Notes: a model not told the origin generated them from the sequence alone. Numbered from the stretch's first letter, positions 32,165 to 41,389 are shown. The stretch is DNA of 64,000 bases from G963691885 sp963691885 (GCA_963691885.1 OY829843.1:2604001-2668000); one strand, 5' to 3'. Made by a program: numbers and translations.

Positions 32165-34039
32165 TTAGTGCTGATCCAGGCTGATATAGACGGGCCAGTT
32201 CCCGGCCAGCAATGCATGCAAAGTGGGTGCACGCTGCTGCATCCGATGTCGATAGACCCAAAGGTTGGACAGCACATGTTCAACATAGTTGCGTGTCTCT
32301 CGAGATGGGATTGATTCAATGAACAGCAAGGGGTCACCTTTGTAATCCACCTTTTTACGCCATTTTGAAAGATTGCCAGGACCGCCATTATAGGCCGCCA
32401 ATGTGTAGAACAGGTTCTGGCCGACAGTTTTGTCATCCATCAGCATTTGAACGTATTTTTGCCCGACATGCATATTGTAGGATGGATCGAGCAGAGCGTC
32501 CCGTCCGCGGCCCCGGAACCGTTTCTTTTCAACAAATCCGGCTGTGGCGGGCATTACCTGCATCAGGCCGCGTGCACCGGCACGGCTTTTAGCTGTGGGC
32601 CTGAAGCGGGATTCCTGGCGGATCAGGGCGAAAATCAGGGCCCGGTCGATGGTGAAACCGCCGCGCGGCTCAAAACCCGGTGTCGGGTAGAGTGCTGCGT
32701 CCAGCGTCAGGTCAAACCGTCTTTCCAGCGACGCACCAACGCGATAGGCAAGATCGGCGAGCCCTGCCTGATCCGCCATTGCCAACAGAATTTCAGCCAG
32801 TTCCAGGGGCAGCGCCTCAACAAGGCGTTTCAGTTCCGCTTCAGCGGCGGTGGTGTTGCCCGACTGGATCAGGGCCATGGCACGTGTCGCTGCCGGGATG
32901 CGGCGCAGGATATCGGTCTGATCTTCCGAAAGGGGGCGAAGGTCCCAGTCAAAACCCGGGGTTTGTCCCAGCGCACCAATCGCGAGAAGGCCATAGAAGC
33001 TGCGCTGGGCCACAGCCGCTTTTTGCAGCATCGGATTGACCTTGGCTGGCTGACCTCCGATCAAGTAAGAGCGTGATGCCCAGAAAGCACCGGCGGCCCG
33101 GTCCCCGTCTTCTGCATATGGCATGTCGGCCAGGGCTGAAAAGAGAGAGGCTGCCGTTTCGAGATTTCCCATCCTGAATGCGGCCAACCCGCCCCACCAG
33201 GCCGCATTTGAGGCACCTTCGGGGTGCGCCGCAACGGCCTTGCGGGCCATTTCGATGGCTTCCTGGTCTTTGTGATATCGGAAATAACCCCGGGCAATGA
33301 CACCCATGCTCTGGCTGTAACTGACCGGATCGAAGAGCCGTTTCAGGGATTTTGAGTGCAGGTAATCCAGCGATTTCGTCACCGACCCGCGCTGCACCCA
33401 GCGTTTTATTTGCCTCTGATGCTTGCGGATCTGCGCCCGCTGCGCGGAAGAACGGTTGATTTTGGCCTTTGGTTTCTTGGTGGCAGCGCGCCCCGTGTCT
33501 GAATACACCAGTTCAGAGGGGACCGCCGGGCGAACCTTGGCCGGGTATTTGTAATTTGCCGGTCGCCTTTTCAACGCCAGTTTGTAGACACGGGTTGCAT
33601 CCGGATGGTCAGCATATTGGTCCATCCAGTTCTTCAACTCGGTGTATTTGGACCGATATTTGGTCGGATGCATTAGGCGCTGGTACGTGACATGTCCCAT
33701 CAGCATCCGGTTATCCAGCTGCTCAATCAGTTTGGCCGACGCTTTCCAGTCGCCATCCTTCTGTATTTCAAAGATCTGGCGGTAGAGATCCGCATCTGCT
33801 TCGCTCAAGGGTTGAGGCAATGCAGTGCGGGCATTTTCTGTGCGTTCAGGACCCCAGCTGGGCTCCGGGATGCCGGGATACAGGGATGCGGTTTCCGTCG
33901 GGCGGGCTTCGACGCCCGTCACTTGTCCCGCTGCAACGCCATCGGTGACGGTTTGCGCATGACTGAAAGACGTGGCCAAAAGACCCGTCAGGCCAAGGCC
34001 AAACGCCAGAAAAGCCGCGCTTTTTTGGAATTTAATCAT
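32165..34039 (-). CDS. Soluble lytic murein transglycosylase (Slt70-like)
   Basis: Periplasmic enzyme that cleaves the glycan strands of peptidoglycan with anhydro-sugar formation. The 624-residue protein has a signal peptide (ending near SFSHA, about residue 28), a long alpha-helical repeat region, and a C-terminal SLT domain from about residue 470. The domain has the catalytic glutamate in ALIRQESRFRPTAKSRAGARGLMQ, then MPATAGFV and AAYNGGPGNLSKW. The ATG at 34039, with AAGGGGCGGG upstream, is preferred to a start 38 codons earlier. Its gene ends 28 bp before moaB. Confidence 0.92.
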   Translation of the reverse strand: MIKFQKSAAFLAFGLGLTGLLATSFSHAQTVTDGVAAGQVTGVEARPTETASLYPGIPEPSWGPERTENARTALPQPLSEADADLYRQIFEIQKDGDWKASAKLIEQLDNRMLMGHVTYQRLMHPTKYRSKYTELKNWMDQYADHPDATRVYKLALKRRPANYKYPAKVRPAVPSELVYSDTGRAATKKPKAKINRSSAQRAQIRKHQRQIKRWVQRGSVTKSLDYLHSKSLKRLFDPVSYSQSMGVIARGYFRYHKDQEAIEMARKAVAAHPEGASNAAWWGGLAAFRMGNLETAASLFSALADMPYAEDGDRAAGAFWASRSYLIGGQPAKVNPMLQKAAVAQRSFYGLLAIGALGQTPGFDWDLRPLSEDQTDILRRIPAATRAMALIQSGNTTAAEAELKRLVEALPLELAEILLAMADQAGLADLAYRVGASLERRFDLTLDAALYPTPGFEPRGGFTIDRALIFALIRQESRFRPTAKSRAGARGLMQVMPATAGFVEKKRFRGRGRDALLDPSYNMHVGQKYVQMLMDDKTVGQNLFYTLAAYNGGPGNLSKWRKKVDYKGDPLLFIESIPSRETRNYVEHVLSNLWVYRHRMQQRAPTLHALLAGNWPVYISLDQH

Positions 34040-34196
34040 CCCGCCCCTTAAGAACCAGAACCTGGTGCGACAGCAGTTCTGCCCACAATCGCGCCCCGAA
34101 ACTCCCCAAACAGGGGACTTAATATAGTCGAGATTCCTGAAAGGTCGAGACATGACAGCGAACTTGACCTTGTTTTGGGAATAATGGGGGAGGTTT

Positions 34197-35087
34197 TCAG
34201 GTTTTGAGTCCCAATTCCGCGCATTTGCGTTTCAGGGTCAAAAGATCTTTCCAGGCGTTTTGCTTCTGATCCGGGTTTCGACGAAGATATCCTGGATGCA
34301 GGAAGGGCATGGCGTGGATTTCCAAACCCGCGTCGGTCAGGGACAGGGTTTCCCAGCGTCCCCGCAGTTTTCCGAGGCTCTCTGGCTTTGCGAGCAATGC
34401 CTTGGTCGGACGCGCCCCGACAAGCAGGATGATTTTCGGTGCCACCAGCTGAATCTGCCGTTGAAGGAACGGCATGCAGATCGCGACCTCACCTTCTGTC
34501 GCGCTCCGGTTCCCGGGCGGCCGCCAATAAATCATATTGGTGGCGTAGAGGGAATCACGGCTAAGGTCGATTGCCGCGAGCATCTTGTCGAGCAAGGCGC
34601 CATTCGGCCCCATGAAGGGTTTTCCACCCTGATCCTCTTCTGCCCCCGGAACATCGCCAATCAGCATCAGCTTCGCCTGACGATTGCCATCTTCGAAAAC
34701 CAGGTTTTCTGCTGTTTTCGTCAAACTGCATCCGTCGAAACTTTCCAGCGCAGTCTTTAATGCATCGAGATCCAGCGCCGCACTTGCCAGTGCTTTGGCT
34801 TGCTTGACCGCCTCGTCCGTGCCCAACGGCGCCTGTGCTGCGCGCGGGTCGGTGGACGGTCGTTGTCGCGGTGTGTCTGTTGTCGGTGCCGCGACAGTGC
34901 GGGAGGCGGTGTCCCCCGCGTTCGAAGGGTCTGCGGCGAGCTTTTTGGCAAGCCGATCAATCGTGGTTTCGGTGATCGCTTCATCGGCGCCAAATGCAAT
35001 CTGCAAGGTAAGCGCCGCCTGCAACTCGTCGTGCGTCAAATCTGCGCCTGCCGCAGGGCCAGAAGGTGAATTATCATGCGATGTCAT
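34197..35087 (-). CDS. Family 4-like uracil-DNA glycosylase with incomplete iron-sulfur ligands
   Basis: Removes uracil from DNA. The 296-residue protein has the family 4 blocks GDVPGAEEDQGGKPFMGPNGALLDKML (interrupted here only for reading) and the C-terminal FLHPGYLRRNPDQK. Family 4 enzymes bind a 4Fe-4S cluster with four cysteines. Here the first pair is reduced to DGCSLTK (second Cys replaced by Thr), and the usual KCRPP reads YWRPPGNR, leaving AIC as the last Cys; only two of four remain. The N-terminal 120 residues are a low-complexity extension. The ATG at 35087 is preferred to a TTG upstream. Confidence 0.82.
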   Translation of the reverse strand: MTSHDNSPSGPAAGADLTHDELQAALTLQIAFGADEAITETTIDRLAKKLAADPSNAGDTASRTVAAPTTDTPRQRPSTDPRAAQAPLGTDEAVKQAKALASAALDLDALKTALESFDGCSLTKTAENLVFEDGNRQAKLMLIGDVPGAEEDQGGKPFMGPNGALLDKMLAAIDLSRDSLYATNMIYWRPPGNRSATEGEVAICMPFLQRQIQLVAPKIILLVGARPTKALLAKPESLGKLRGRWETLSLTDAGLEIHAMPFLHPGYLRRNPDQKQNAWKDLLTLKRKCAELGLKT

Positions 35088-35216
35088 GGTATTGTCATCT
35101 TGCAAGAATGCTAAGGAATGTCTAGCACTTTGCCGTGGGGGCGACAGGTGAACTGAATTGGTGTGACAGTTGGCATTAGCCGGGTTGAAAAGGGTTGTGG
35201 GTCAAGGAGAAAAGAC

Positions 35217-36869
35217 GTGACCGAGGCTGTTGAACGGGAATCGATGGAATATGACGTGTTGGTCGTGGGTGGCGGTCCTTCGGGCCTGTCAGCGGCCATA
35301 CGTGTGAAGCAACTGGGTGCGGAAAGTGGCCAGGATCTCAGCGTCTGTGTCATCGAAAAAGGGGCCGAAATCGGGGCGCATATCCTCTCGGGTGCTGTCC
35401 TTGAAACCCGTGCGCTGGATGAGTTGCTGCCAAACTGGAAAGATCTTGGCGCACCTCTGGATACACCGGCCCGCGAAGACACGTTCATGTATCTGACACC
35501 GGTCAATCATATCAGCCTGCCCACGCCGCCGCAGATGCATAATGAGGGCAATTATATCATTAGCCTGGGCAACTTCGCCCGCTGGCTCGGCGAACAGGCC
35601 GAGGCTATGGGCGTTGAAATTTACCCCGGTTTTGCCGCCGCAGAGGTTCTTTTTCATGAAGATGGTTCGGTCAAAGGCATTGCGACCGGGGATATGGGCA
35701 TTCAGAAAGACGGCAAGCCCGGCCCCAACCATCAGGTCGGAATGGAGCTGCATGCCCGGCAAACCATTTTTGCAGAGGGCTGTCGGGGCTCGCTCGGCAA
35801 GGAATTGATGGAGCGTTTTGGACTGCGCGAAAATTCCGATGTCCAGACCTATGCCATCGGGATCAAGGAACTTTGGGATATCGACCCGGAAAAGTCAGAG
35901 CCGGGCCGTATTATCCATACAACCGGGTGGCCGCTTGATCACAAGACATATGGTGGTTCGTTCCTGTACCACCTGAGTGGCAATCAGGTCGCGGTCGGTT
36001 TTGTTGTCGGCCTTGACTATCAGAACCCCTATTTCTCGCCCTATCAGGAGTTTCAGCGCTTTAAACACCACCCCTCGATTGCGTCGGTGTTCGAAGGTGG
36101 TCGACGCGTGTCCTATGGCGCGCGTGCGTTGAACGAAGGCGGTTTTCAGTCGATCCCGAAACTGACCTTCCCGGGCGGCATGCTGGTCGGTTGTGAAGCC
36201 GGTTTCCTGAATGTGCCAAAGATCAAGGGCACCCATCTTGCGATGAAATCGGGCATGACGGCTGCCGAAGCCGTTTTCGATGCATTGACCGGGGAGGGTG
36301 AGGAAGCCCGTGAAATCACCGGCTATACCGAGCGCCTGCAGGACACATGGCTGTGGCAGGAGCTTTATAAGGTTCGCAATATCCGGCCATCTTTCAAGCA
36401 TGGGTTCCTGGCCGGGCTTATTTATTCGGCGATCGATACTTATGTGTTTCAGGGCAGTGCGCCATGGACGTTCAAGCATCACGGACCGGATCATGAGTCG
36501 CTGAAGCCGAAAGGTCAGTGCAAGCCGATAGAGTATCCCAAACCTGATGGCGTGATCAGCTTTGACCGCCTGACCAATGTCGCCTTCTCCAACACCTATC
36601 ATGAGGAAGATCAGCCGGCCCATCTGACGCTGAAAGATCAGAACATCCCGATTTCGATCAATCTGGAACATTATGACGCACCGGAACAGCGGTATTGCCC
36701 GGCAGGTGTTTACGAGATCGTTGCCGAGGAGGACGGGTCAGAGCCACGCCTGCAGATCAACGCCCAAAACTGCGTGCATTGTAAAACCTGCGATATCAAG
36801 GACCCGACCCAAAACATTAAATGGGTTACCCCTGAGGGCGGTGGCGGGCCCAGTTATCCGAATATGTAG
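35217..36869 (+). CDS. Electron transfer flavoprotein-ubiquinone oxidoreductase
   Basis: ETF-QO takes electrons from ETF, filled by acyl-CoA and other dehydrogenases, and reduces ubiquinone at the inner membrane. The 550-residue protein has the FAD site DVLVVGGGPSGLSAAIR near the N-terminus, the GCEAGFLNVPKIKGTH block, and the C-terminal 4Fe-4S ligands CVHCKTCDIKDP, with another Cys in RYCPAGVYE. It ends GGGGPSYPNM as usual. The GTG at 35217 with AAGGAGA 6 nt upstream is the likely start. The ETF subunits are not in the window. Confidence 0.95.
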   Translation: MTEAVERESMEYDVLVVGGGPSGLSAAIRVKQLGAESGQDLSVCVIEKGAEIGAHILSGAVLETRALDELLPNWKDLGAPLDTPAREDTFMYLTPVNHISLPTPPQMHNEGNYIISLGNFARWLGEQAEAMGVEIYPGFAAAEVLFHEDGSVKGIATGDMGIQKDGKPGPNHQVGMELHARQTIFAEGCRGSLGKELMERFGLRENSDVQTYAIGIKELWDIDPEKSEPGRIIHTTGWPLDHKTYGGSFLYHLSGNQVAVGFVVGLDYQNPYFSPYQEFQRFKHHPSIASVFEGGRRVSYGARALNEGGFQSIPKLTFPGGMLVGCEAGFLNVPKIKGTHLAMKSGMTAAEAVFDALTGEGEEAREITGYTERLQDTWLWQELYKVRNIRPSFKHGFLAGLIYSAIDTYVFQGSAPWTFKHHGPDHESLKPKGQCKPIEYPKPDGVISFDRLTNVAFSNTYHEEDQPAHLTLKDQNIPISINLEHYDAPEQRYCPAGVYEIVAEEDGSEPRLQINAQNCVHCKTCDIKDPTQNIKWVTPEGGGGPSYPNM

Positions 36870-36906
36870 CGGGTATACGAACCGATCCGGAATGGTCAGC
36901 AGGCGT

Positions 36907-36924
36907 AATTTGCGCGCGCAAATT
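36907..36924. repeat. Perfect 18-bp palindrome
   Basis: AATTTGCGCGCGCAAATT is a perfect inverted repeat without a loop, 38 bp after the ETF-QO stop and 159 bp before the TPR gene. It lacks a T-run, and looks more like a protein-binding site than a terminator. A second, shorter palindrome (CGCATGCG, 36928-36935) follows directly. Confidence 0.6.
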
Positions 36925-36936
36925 CGACGCATGCGA

Positions 36937-36999
36937 TGACACGGCCTCAATACCCCCTATATATAAACCTCAATACCCCCTATATATAAAAATGTGTCA
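36937..36999. repeat. Two 23-bp tandem direct repeats framed by a 6-bp inverted repeat
   Basis: A 23-bp unit beginning CCTCAATACCCCC and ending TATATATAAA is present twice head to tail without any difference (36945-36967 and 36968-36990). TGACAC (36937-36942) and GTGTCA (36994-36999) flank the pair in inverted orientation. Each unit contains a TATATATAAA stretch that could act as a -10 box or easily melted DNA. There are only two copies and no spacers, so it is not a CRISPR. Confidence 0.7.
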
Positions 37000-37082
37000 A
37001 TAGTCGCTCTTTTGTTGTGGAGGGTGATTTCTTCTGCCTATGCTTCACGGTATGAATTGGGAATTGAGGGTCTGTGGAATTG

Positions 37083-38795
37083 ATGTTTGGATCGGAAACG
37101 TTACGGAATTCTTTGATTGGCAGCGCGGTTATCGCAGCACTTCTGGCCGGTATGGCGGGCGGACCAGCCGCTGCGGCGACTGAAGAGTTTGAGACAACCG
37201 GGCGTTATGGGTCGTATCTGGCGGGTCGGTTCGCCGAGCGTGAGAGCGACTTTGCAAGTGCCGCTGACCTGCTGGATAGGGTGATAGAAGAACGTCCCGA
37301 CGATCCGGTTCTGCGCCAGCACGCCTTCTTTGCGCATTTGCGGGCGGGAAACCTGGACCGTGCGGTGGCGCTCTCCAGGGGGGAGGATGGCCGCCCTATT
37401 TCCATCGCGCTGATGACCCTGGCGATTGATGCCATCAACAAAGAGGATTGGCAGGAAGCGGTCCGGCTGGGCAGCCAGATCGATATCTCCGGTCTTTTCC
37501 GGTATTCCGTCCCCTTGACCCTTGCCTGGTCCGAGGCGGGGCGCGGTGATGTGGATGCGGCAATCACCAGTCTGTCGGCATTGAGTGATGTCGGGGGCTT
37601 TGCCCGGCTACGTTCGCTCCATGAGGCGCTGATCTATGCCAGTGCAGACCGCTTTGACGAGGCGATCCTGGCCATTAACCCTGACGGCGGTGACATGGCA
37701 GAGGCGCCGATTACAACGGTGCGGACCCTGGCCAGCCTTCATATGCGAAAAGGGGACCCGGCCTCTGCGATTGCCCTTTTACAAGGATATCTGGCGGTGA
37801 ATGCAGGCATTACGCAAGTGGAGAGCGATCTTGCCAAAATTGAGGCGGGTGAAACCCCGCTGGAGCTCTTGACGCCAGGCGAGGGGATTGCCGAAGGGTT
37901 TTATCATCTGGCATCCGGCGTGCGGCAGCAGGCGGATGATCTGGCGTTGATTTATGCGCGCCTGTCGACCTTCCTGGACCCGGACTTTGACTTGCCCAAT
38001 ATTTTACTGGCCTCGATCCTTGAGGGTCGCAAACGTCATGCCGAAGCGATTGATACATTGCAGAGAATCACTCCGGACAGCGACTACCACTGGGAAGCGC
38101 GCCTCAGTATTGCAGACAATCTGGAAGAGCTTGCCCGTATCGATGAGGCAATCACCCTGCTGGAAGAGATGAGTGCGGAACGGGAAGAACTGACCGACCC
38201 TCTGATCAAGCTTGGTTATATCTATCGTGCTGACAAAAGATATCTAGACGAAGTCGAAGTCTATAACCGCGCCATCGGGCGCGTGGGCGAAGAACTGGAA
38301 CAACGGCATTGGTTGCTGTTCTACAATCGTGGCATCGCTTACGAACGGTCCAAGCAATGGCCGAAGGCCGAGGTTGATTTCCTGAAAGCCCTTGAACTGA
38401 AACCCGATGATCCATTTGTCCTGAATTACCTCGGGTATTCCTGGGTCGAGCAGGGTGTCAATATCGGCGAAGCCAAGGAAATGATCCGCACGGCGGTCAA
38501 GCAGAGACAGAGCGACGGATATATCGTCGATAGTCTGGGATGGGTTCTGTACCGCATTGGCGAGTTTGAGGAGGCGGTCGCCTATCTCGAGCGCGCTGTT
38601 CAGTTGCGGCCGGAAGATCCGATCATCAATGATCATCTGGGTGACGCCTATTGGCGTGTCGGACGAAAAGTAGAAGCCCGGTTCCAGTGGGACCGCGCTC
38701 TGAACCTGGATCCCGAAGACAACATTGTAGAAACAATCCGCGAAAAACTGCGTGAAGGTTTAGGCGAACCGGAGATCATATCGATCGAGAATTGA
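37083..38795 (+). CDS. Exported tetratricopeptide-repeat protein
   Basis: The 570-residue protein has a signal peptide (hydrophobic stretch to about residue 30, AAAATEEF), then TPR-like helical repeats along most of its length. The clearest repeats lie in the last third, for example NRGIAYERSKQWPKAEVDF, VLNYLGYSWVEQG, GWVLYRIGEFEEAVAYLERA and DHLGDAYWRVGRK. Such periplasmic or outer-membrane-associated TPR proteins scaffold complexes; the partner is unknown. A GTG 9 bp upstream could also start the gene, but GAGGG would then be too close. ispE follows 37 bp downstream on the same strand. Confidence 0.82.
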   Translation: MFGSETLRNSLIGSAVIAALLAGMAGGPAAAATEEFETTGRYGSYLAGRFAERESDFASAADLLDRVIEERPDDPVLRQHAFFAHLRAGNLDRAVALSRGEDGRPISIALMTLAIDAINKEDWQEAVRLGSQIDISGLFRYSVPLTLAWSEAGRGDVDAAITSLSALSDVGGFARLRSLHEALIYASADRFDEAILAINPDGGDMAEAPITTVRTLASLHMRKGDPASAIALLQGYLAVNAGITQVESDLAKIEAGETPLELLTPGEGIAEGFYHLASGVRQQADDLALIYARLSTFLDPDFDLPNILLASILEGRKRHAEAIDTLQRITPDSDYHWEARLSIADNLEELARIDEAITLLEEMSAEREELTDPLIKLGYIYRADKRYLDEVEVYNRAIGRVGEELEQRHWLLFYNRGIAYERSKQWPKAEVDFLKALELKPDDPFVLNYLGYSWVEQGVNIGEAKEMIRTAVKQRQSDGYIVDSLGWVLYRIGEFEEAVAYLERAVQLRPEDPIINDHLGDAYWRVGRKVEARFQWDRALNLDPEDNIVETIREKLREGLGEPEIISIEN

Positions 38796-38832
38796 CGGGC
38801 AGACGGCGTCAATAACCTTGGGGGGAGGGGTT

Positions 38833-39711
38833 ATGGAAAGTCTGAAACTCTTGGCACCTGTAAAGGTTAACCTCTACCTGCACGTGACCGGTCGGAGGGA
38901 TGACGGCTATCATCTGGTGGATACACTGATTGCGTTTGGCGGGTTCGGCGATGAAGTCACCGTTGAACCGTCGGATGGTATTTCGTTGACAATTGACGGG
39001 CCGTTCTCAGAGGATTTACCCGTTGATGATGCCAATCTGGTTGTTCGCGCGCTGACACGGCTGCGTCACGAGACCGGTGTTCTGCAAGGCGCAAAGGTGC
39101 ATCTGCACAAACAGATTCCCCTGGCATCCGGCATGGGGGGAGGTTCGTCTGATGCTGGTGCGGCTTTGTTGGGGGCCGCCCGGTTGTGGAAACTGCCGGA
39201 CGGGCCGGAGACAGACCAGACAGTCATGGAGGTCGCAAAATCACTCGGGGCTGATGTGCCAGCCTGTGTGTACCGGCGGCCGTGTTATGCATCCGGCATC
39301 GGTCAGGATTTGCTGGCAGCACCCATCATGCCGCGTGCAGGGATGGTTTTGATCAATCCCGGTATCAAATTGTCCACGCCCTCCGTTTTTCGCGAGCGCC
39401 GAAGTGGCTTTACCCCTGATATGGCCGATGCCAATGCGACGTTTGACGATGTTGGTGCTTTGATTCAGTTTCTTGAGGAACGTGACAACAACCTGACCAA
39501 TGCGGCGATCCGGCTGGCCCCGGCAGTGGAAGATGTTCTCTACGCACTCAACGAGCTGCCAGGGTGTCGATTGGCGCGGATGTCGGGCAGCGGGGCCACC
39601 TGCTTTGCCCTTTTCGATGATCTTGCTGCGGCAGAGCATGCAGCCGCGCAACTGGACCACCCGTTCTGGTGGGTTTGTGCGACCGAAATCAAGATACCGG
39701 TCCTGATTTGA
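38833..39711 (+). CDS. ispE: 4-diphosphocytidyl-2-C-methyl-D-erythritol kinase
   Basis: IspE phosphorylates CDP-methylerythritol in the MEP isoprenoid pathway, upstream of IspH (also in this window). The 292-residue GHMP kinase has LAPVKVNLYLHVTGRRDDGYH near the start, the ATP-binding IPLASGMGGGSSDAGAALL, the DVPACVY block, and the C-terminal RMSGSGATCFALF. GGGGGAGGGG precedes the ATG at 38833. The pairing with an upstream TPR gene is common in Rhodospirillales-type genomes. Confidence 0.95.
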   Translation: MESLKLLAPVKVNLYLHVTGRRDDGYHLVDTLIAFGGFGDEVTVEPSDGISLTIDGPFSEDLPVDDANLVVRALTRLRHETGVLQGAKVHLHKQIPLASGMGGGSSDAGAALLGAARLWKLPDGPETDQTVMEVAKSLGADVPACVYRRPCYASGIGQDLLAAPIMPRAGMVLINPGIKLSTPSVFRERRSGFTPDMADANATFDDVGALIQFLEERDNNLTNAAIRLAPAVEDVLYALNELPGCRLARMSGSGATCFALFDDLAAAEHAAAQLDHPFWWVCATEIKIPVLI

Positions 39712-39814
39712 CGAAAACGTGAAGGCTGTCTCCGGTACGGAAAACGGAATGCCAAACCGCGCCAATTTGACCCTTGTCAAAAGCGGCGAAATCCATACAT
39801 TGCGCTGACACGGA

Positions 39815-39888
39815 TGGGGCGTGGCCAAGCGGTAAGGCATCGGTTTTTGGTATCGTGATCCCTGGTTCGAATCCAGGCGCCCCAGCCA
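39815..39888 (+). tRNA. tRNA-Gln (UUG anticodon)
   Basis: The 74-nt gene folds into a full cloverleaf: acceptor TGGGGCG/CGCCCCA, D stem GCC/GGC, anticodon loop TTTTGGT with anticodon TTG, T stem CCTGG/CCAGG with loop TTCGAAT, discriminator G and encoded CCA. It reads CAA (glutamine) codons, and CAG by wobble. The anticodon stem TCGGT/ATCGT has a T-T mismatch at 27-43 and a G-T pair at 30-40, weaker than usual. It stands alone, 103 bp after ispE. Confidence 0.95.
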
Positions 39889-40113
39889 CATTTTCGGATC
39901 GATCTTCCCAACTTATATCCTTCAAATCGTTGTTTTGGCGCGCTTTAATCAGCAATGCGACGAATGTTTTGTGCAACAAGGGTTGCTTAAACGCTATCGC
40001 GACCAAATAATGACTTCTAACAAGTGATAAGCAGTTCACGCGACCGCAGGGTCCAAAGGGCTGCACCAGGATATGAACACCCTGACAAGGGTATATGGGA
40101 GGAGAACAACCAT

Positions 40114-41262
40114 ATGATCTCTAAGTTTATGACCTCACTCCGTGGTCTCACGGGCAAGCGTTTGGCAATGCTGGGCGGGGCGATGGCCACTGCCGGCGCA
40201 ATAATGGTATCGGCCGCACAGGCTGAAGTGACCATTCGTTTGGCATCCGATACGGCAGGTCTTCCGCATCCAGCCGCGATTGCGATGGAAAAATTGAAAG
40301 AGCGCGTTGAAGCAGAAATTCCGGGCAGTTCTGTTCGGATCTTTGTGTCTTCGTCGCTCTACAAGATCCCTGAAGCCATGGAAGCCATGACCGAAGGCAA
40401 CCTGGAAATGGCATGGGGCCAGTTCGGTAAAACCGCGCAGGTTGATCCCTATGCAAACGTGGTTGTCGGCCCGATGCTGCTGACCACGCCAGGTGCGATC
40501 AACCAGATGGATTCATTCGACACCTACAAAATGTTGACCAAGCGTTTCGACGACATCCATGATGTGAAACTGTTCGGTACAGCGCATATGTCCTTCTACA
40601 TGGGCATTGGTGCGAAACAGGCCCGCCTGATCGGCCCGTCCGATTTCGACAACAAGAAAATGCGTTCCATGGGTCCTGCTGAAAACGCAATGCTCAGCGC
40701 CTTTGGCTCCAACCCGACCACCATGGCATTTGGCGACGTACCGCCAGCTCTGGAAACAGGTGTTATCGACGGGCTGATCACCAGCCTTGGCGGTTGGAAC
40801 CGTGTTAAAGAGCAGGCACCGTATTTCTCGGTTGCCGGTGTGAACGGTATCGTTGGTGACTACTACTACCTCGCTGCCTCCAACAAATGGTGGGATACGC
40901 TGAAGCCTGAGCATCAGACAATCATTGCCAAGATTATTCAGGAAGACGTTCTTCCGCTCGCGAAAGAAGGCAACTTCTGCAACGACAAGCAGCTGATCGA
41001 TCGCTTCGGTACCACAGATCCTACCAAGCCTGGTATCTATGTGATGAACACGGATCAGGCCGGTGCCCTTGCCACGCAGCTTGGCAATGCGACATCCGAC
41101 TGGATCAAGGCCAACACACCGGGCGGTGCTGATGAGTGGGTCGACAAGTTCGCTGAAGAAGCCAAGGCAGCTGTTGCAGCCAATCCGCTGGGTTCAAGCG
41201 ATCTTGAGAAGACAGATTGCACCGATATGAACGCGCTGTTTGCTAAGTATCGCAAAGGCTAA
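40114..41262 (+). CDS. TRAP transporter substrate-binding protein, DctP family
   Basis: Periplasmic binding protein that delivers a carboxylate-type substrate to the TRAP permease. The 382-residue protein has a signal peptide ending AAQAEV (about residue 33), then VTIRLASDTAGLPHPAAIAM, and the helix-rich core with the family arginine region near KKMRSMGPAENAMLSAFG and GDVPPALETGVIDGLITS. The ATG at 40114 follows GGGAGGAG. The ligand cannot be read reliably. First gene of an SBP-small-large permease operon, followed by a hairpin that likely limits transcription into the permease genes. Confidence 0.92.
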   Translation: MISKFMTSLRGLTGKRLAMLGGAMATAGAIMVSAAQAEVTIRLASDTAGLPHPAAIAMEKLKERVEAEIPGSSVRIFVSSSLYKIPEAMEAMTEGNLEMAWGQFGKTAQVDPYANVVVGPMLLTTPGAINQMDSFDTYKMLTKRFDDIHDVKLFGTAHMSFYMGIGAKQARLIGPSDFDNKKMRSMGPAENAMLSAFGSNPTTMAFGDVPPALETGVIDGLITSLGGWNRVKEQAPYFSVAGVNGIVGDYYYLAASNKWWDTLKPEHQTIIAKIIQEDVLPLAKEGNFCNDKQLIDRFGTTDPTKPGIYVMNTDQAGALATQLGNATSDWIKANTPGGADEWVDKFAEEAKAAVAANPLGSSDLEKTDCTDMNALFAKYRKG

Positions 41263-41285
41263 GCGTTCCTGAAGTATTGAAAGCG

Positions 41286-41333
41286 GCCAGGCCCTAAGAC
41301 GCAGGTGTCTAGGGTCTGGCTGTTTTCTTTTTT
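41286..41333 (+). terminator. Attenuator-type terminator between TRAP binding protein and permease genes
   Basis: CCAGGCCCTAAGAC (41287-41300) pairs with GTCTAGGGTCTGG (41307-41319) with one bulge and one G-T pair, followed by CTGTTTTCTTTTTT. The gap to the small permease is 127 bp with no obvious second promoter. Partial termination would give more binding protein than permease, the usual ratio in such operons. Confidence 0.75.
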
Positions 41334-41389
41334 CCCCTTTCAGCGTCGACGCAGGTTGGTTGGCGAAATCCGTTAAGCGAGGTTGGGAA

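Noticed and set aside
36937..36999. CRISPR-like array
   Set aside because: Only two units, directly adjacent with no spacers, and no cas genes.
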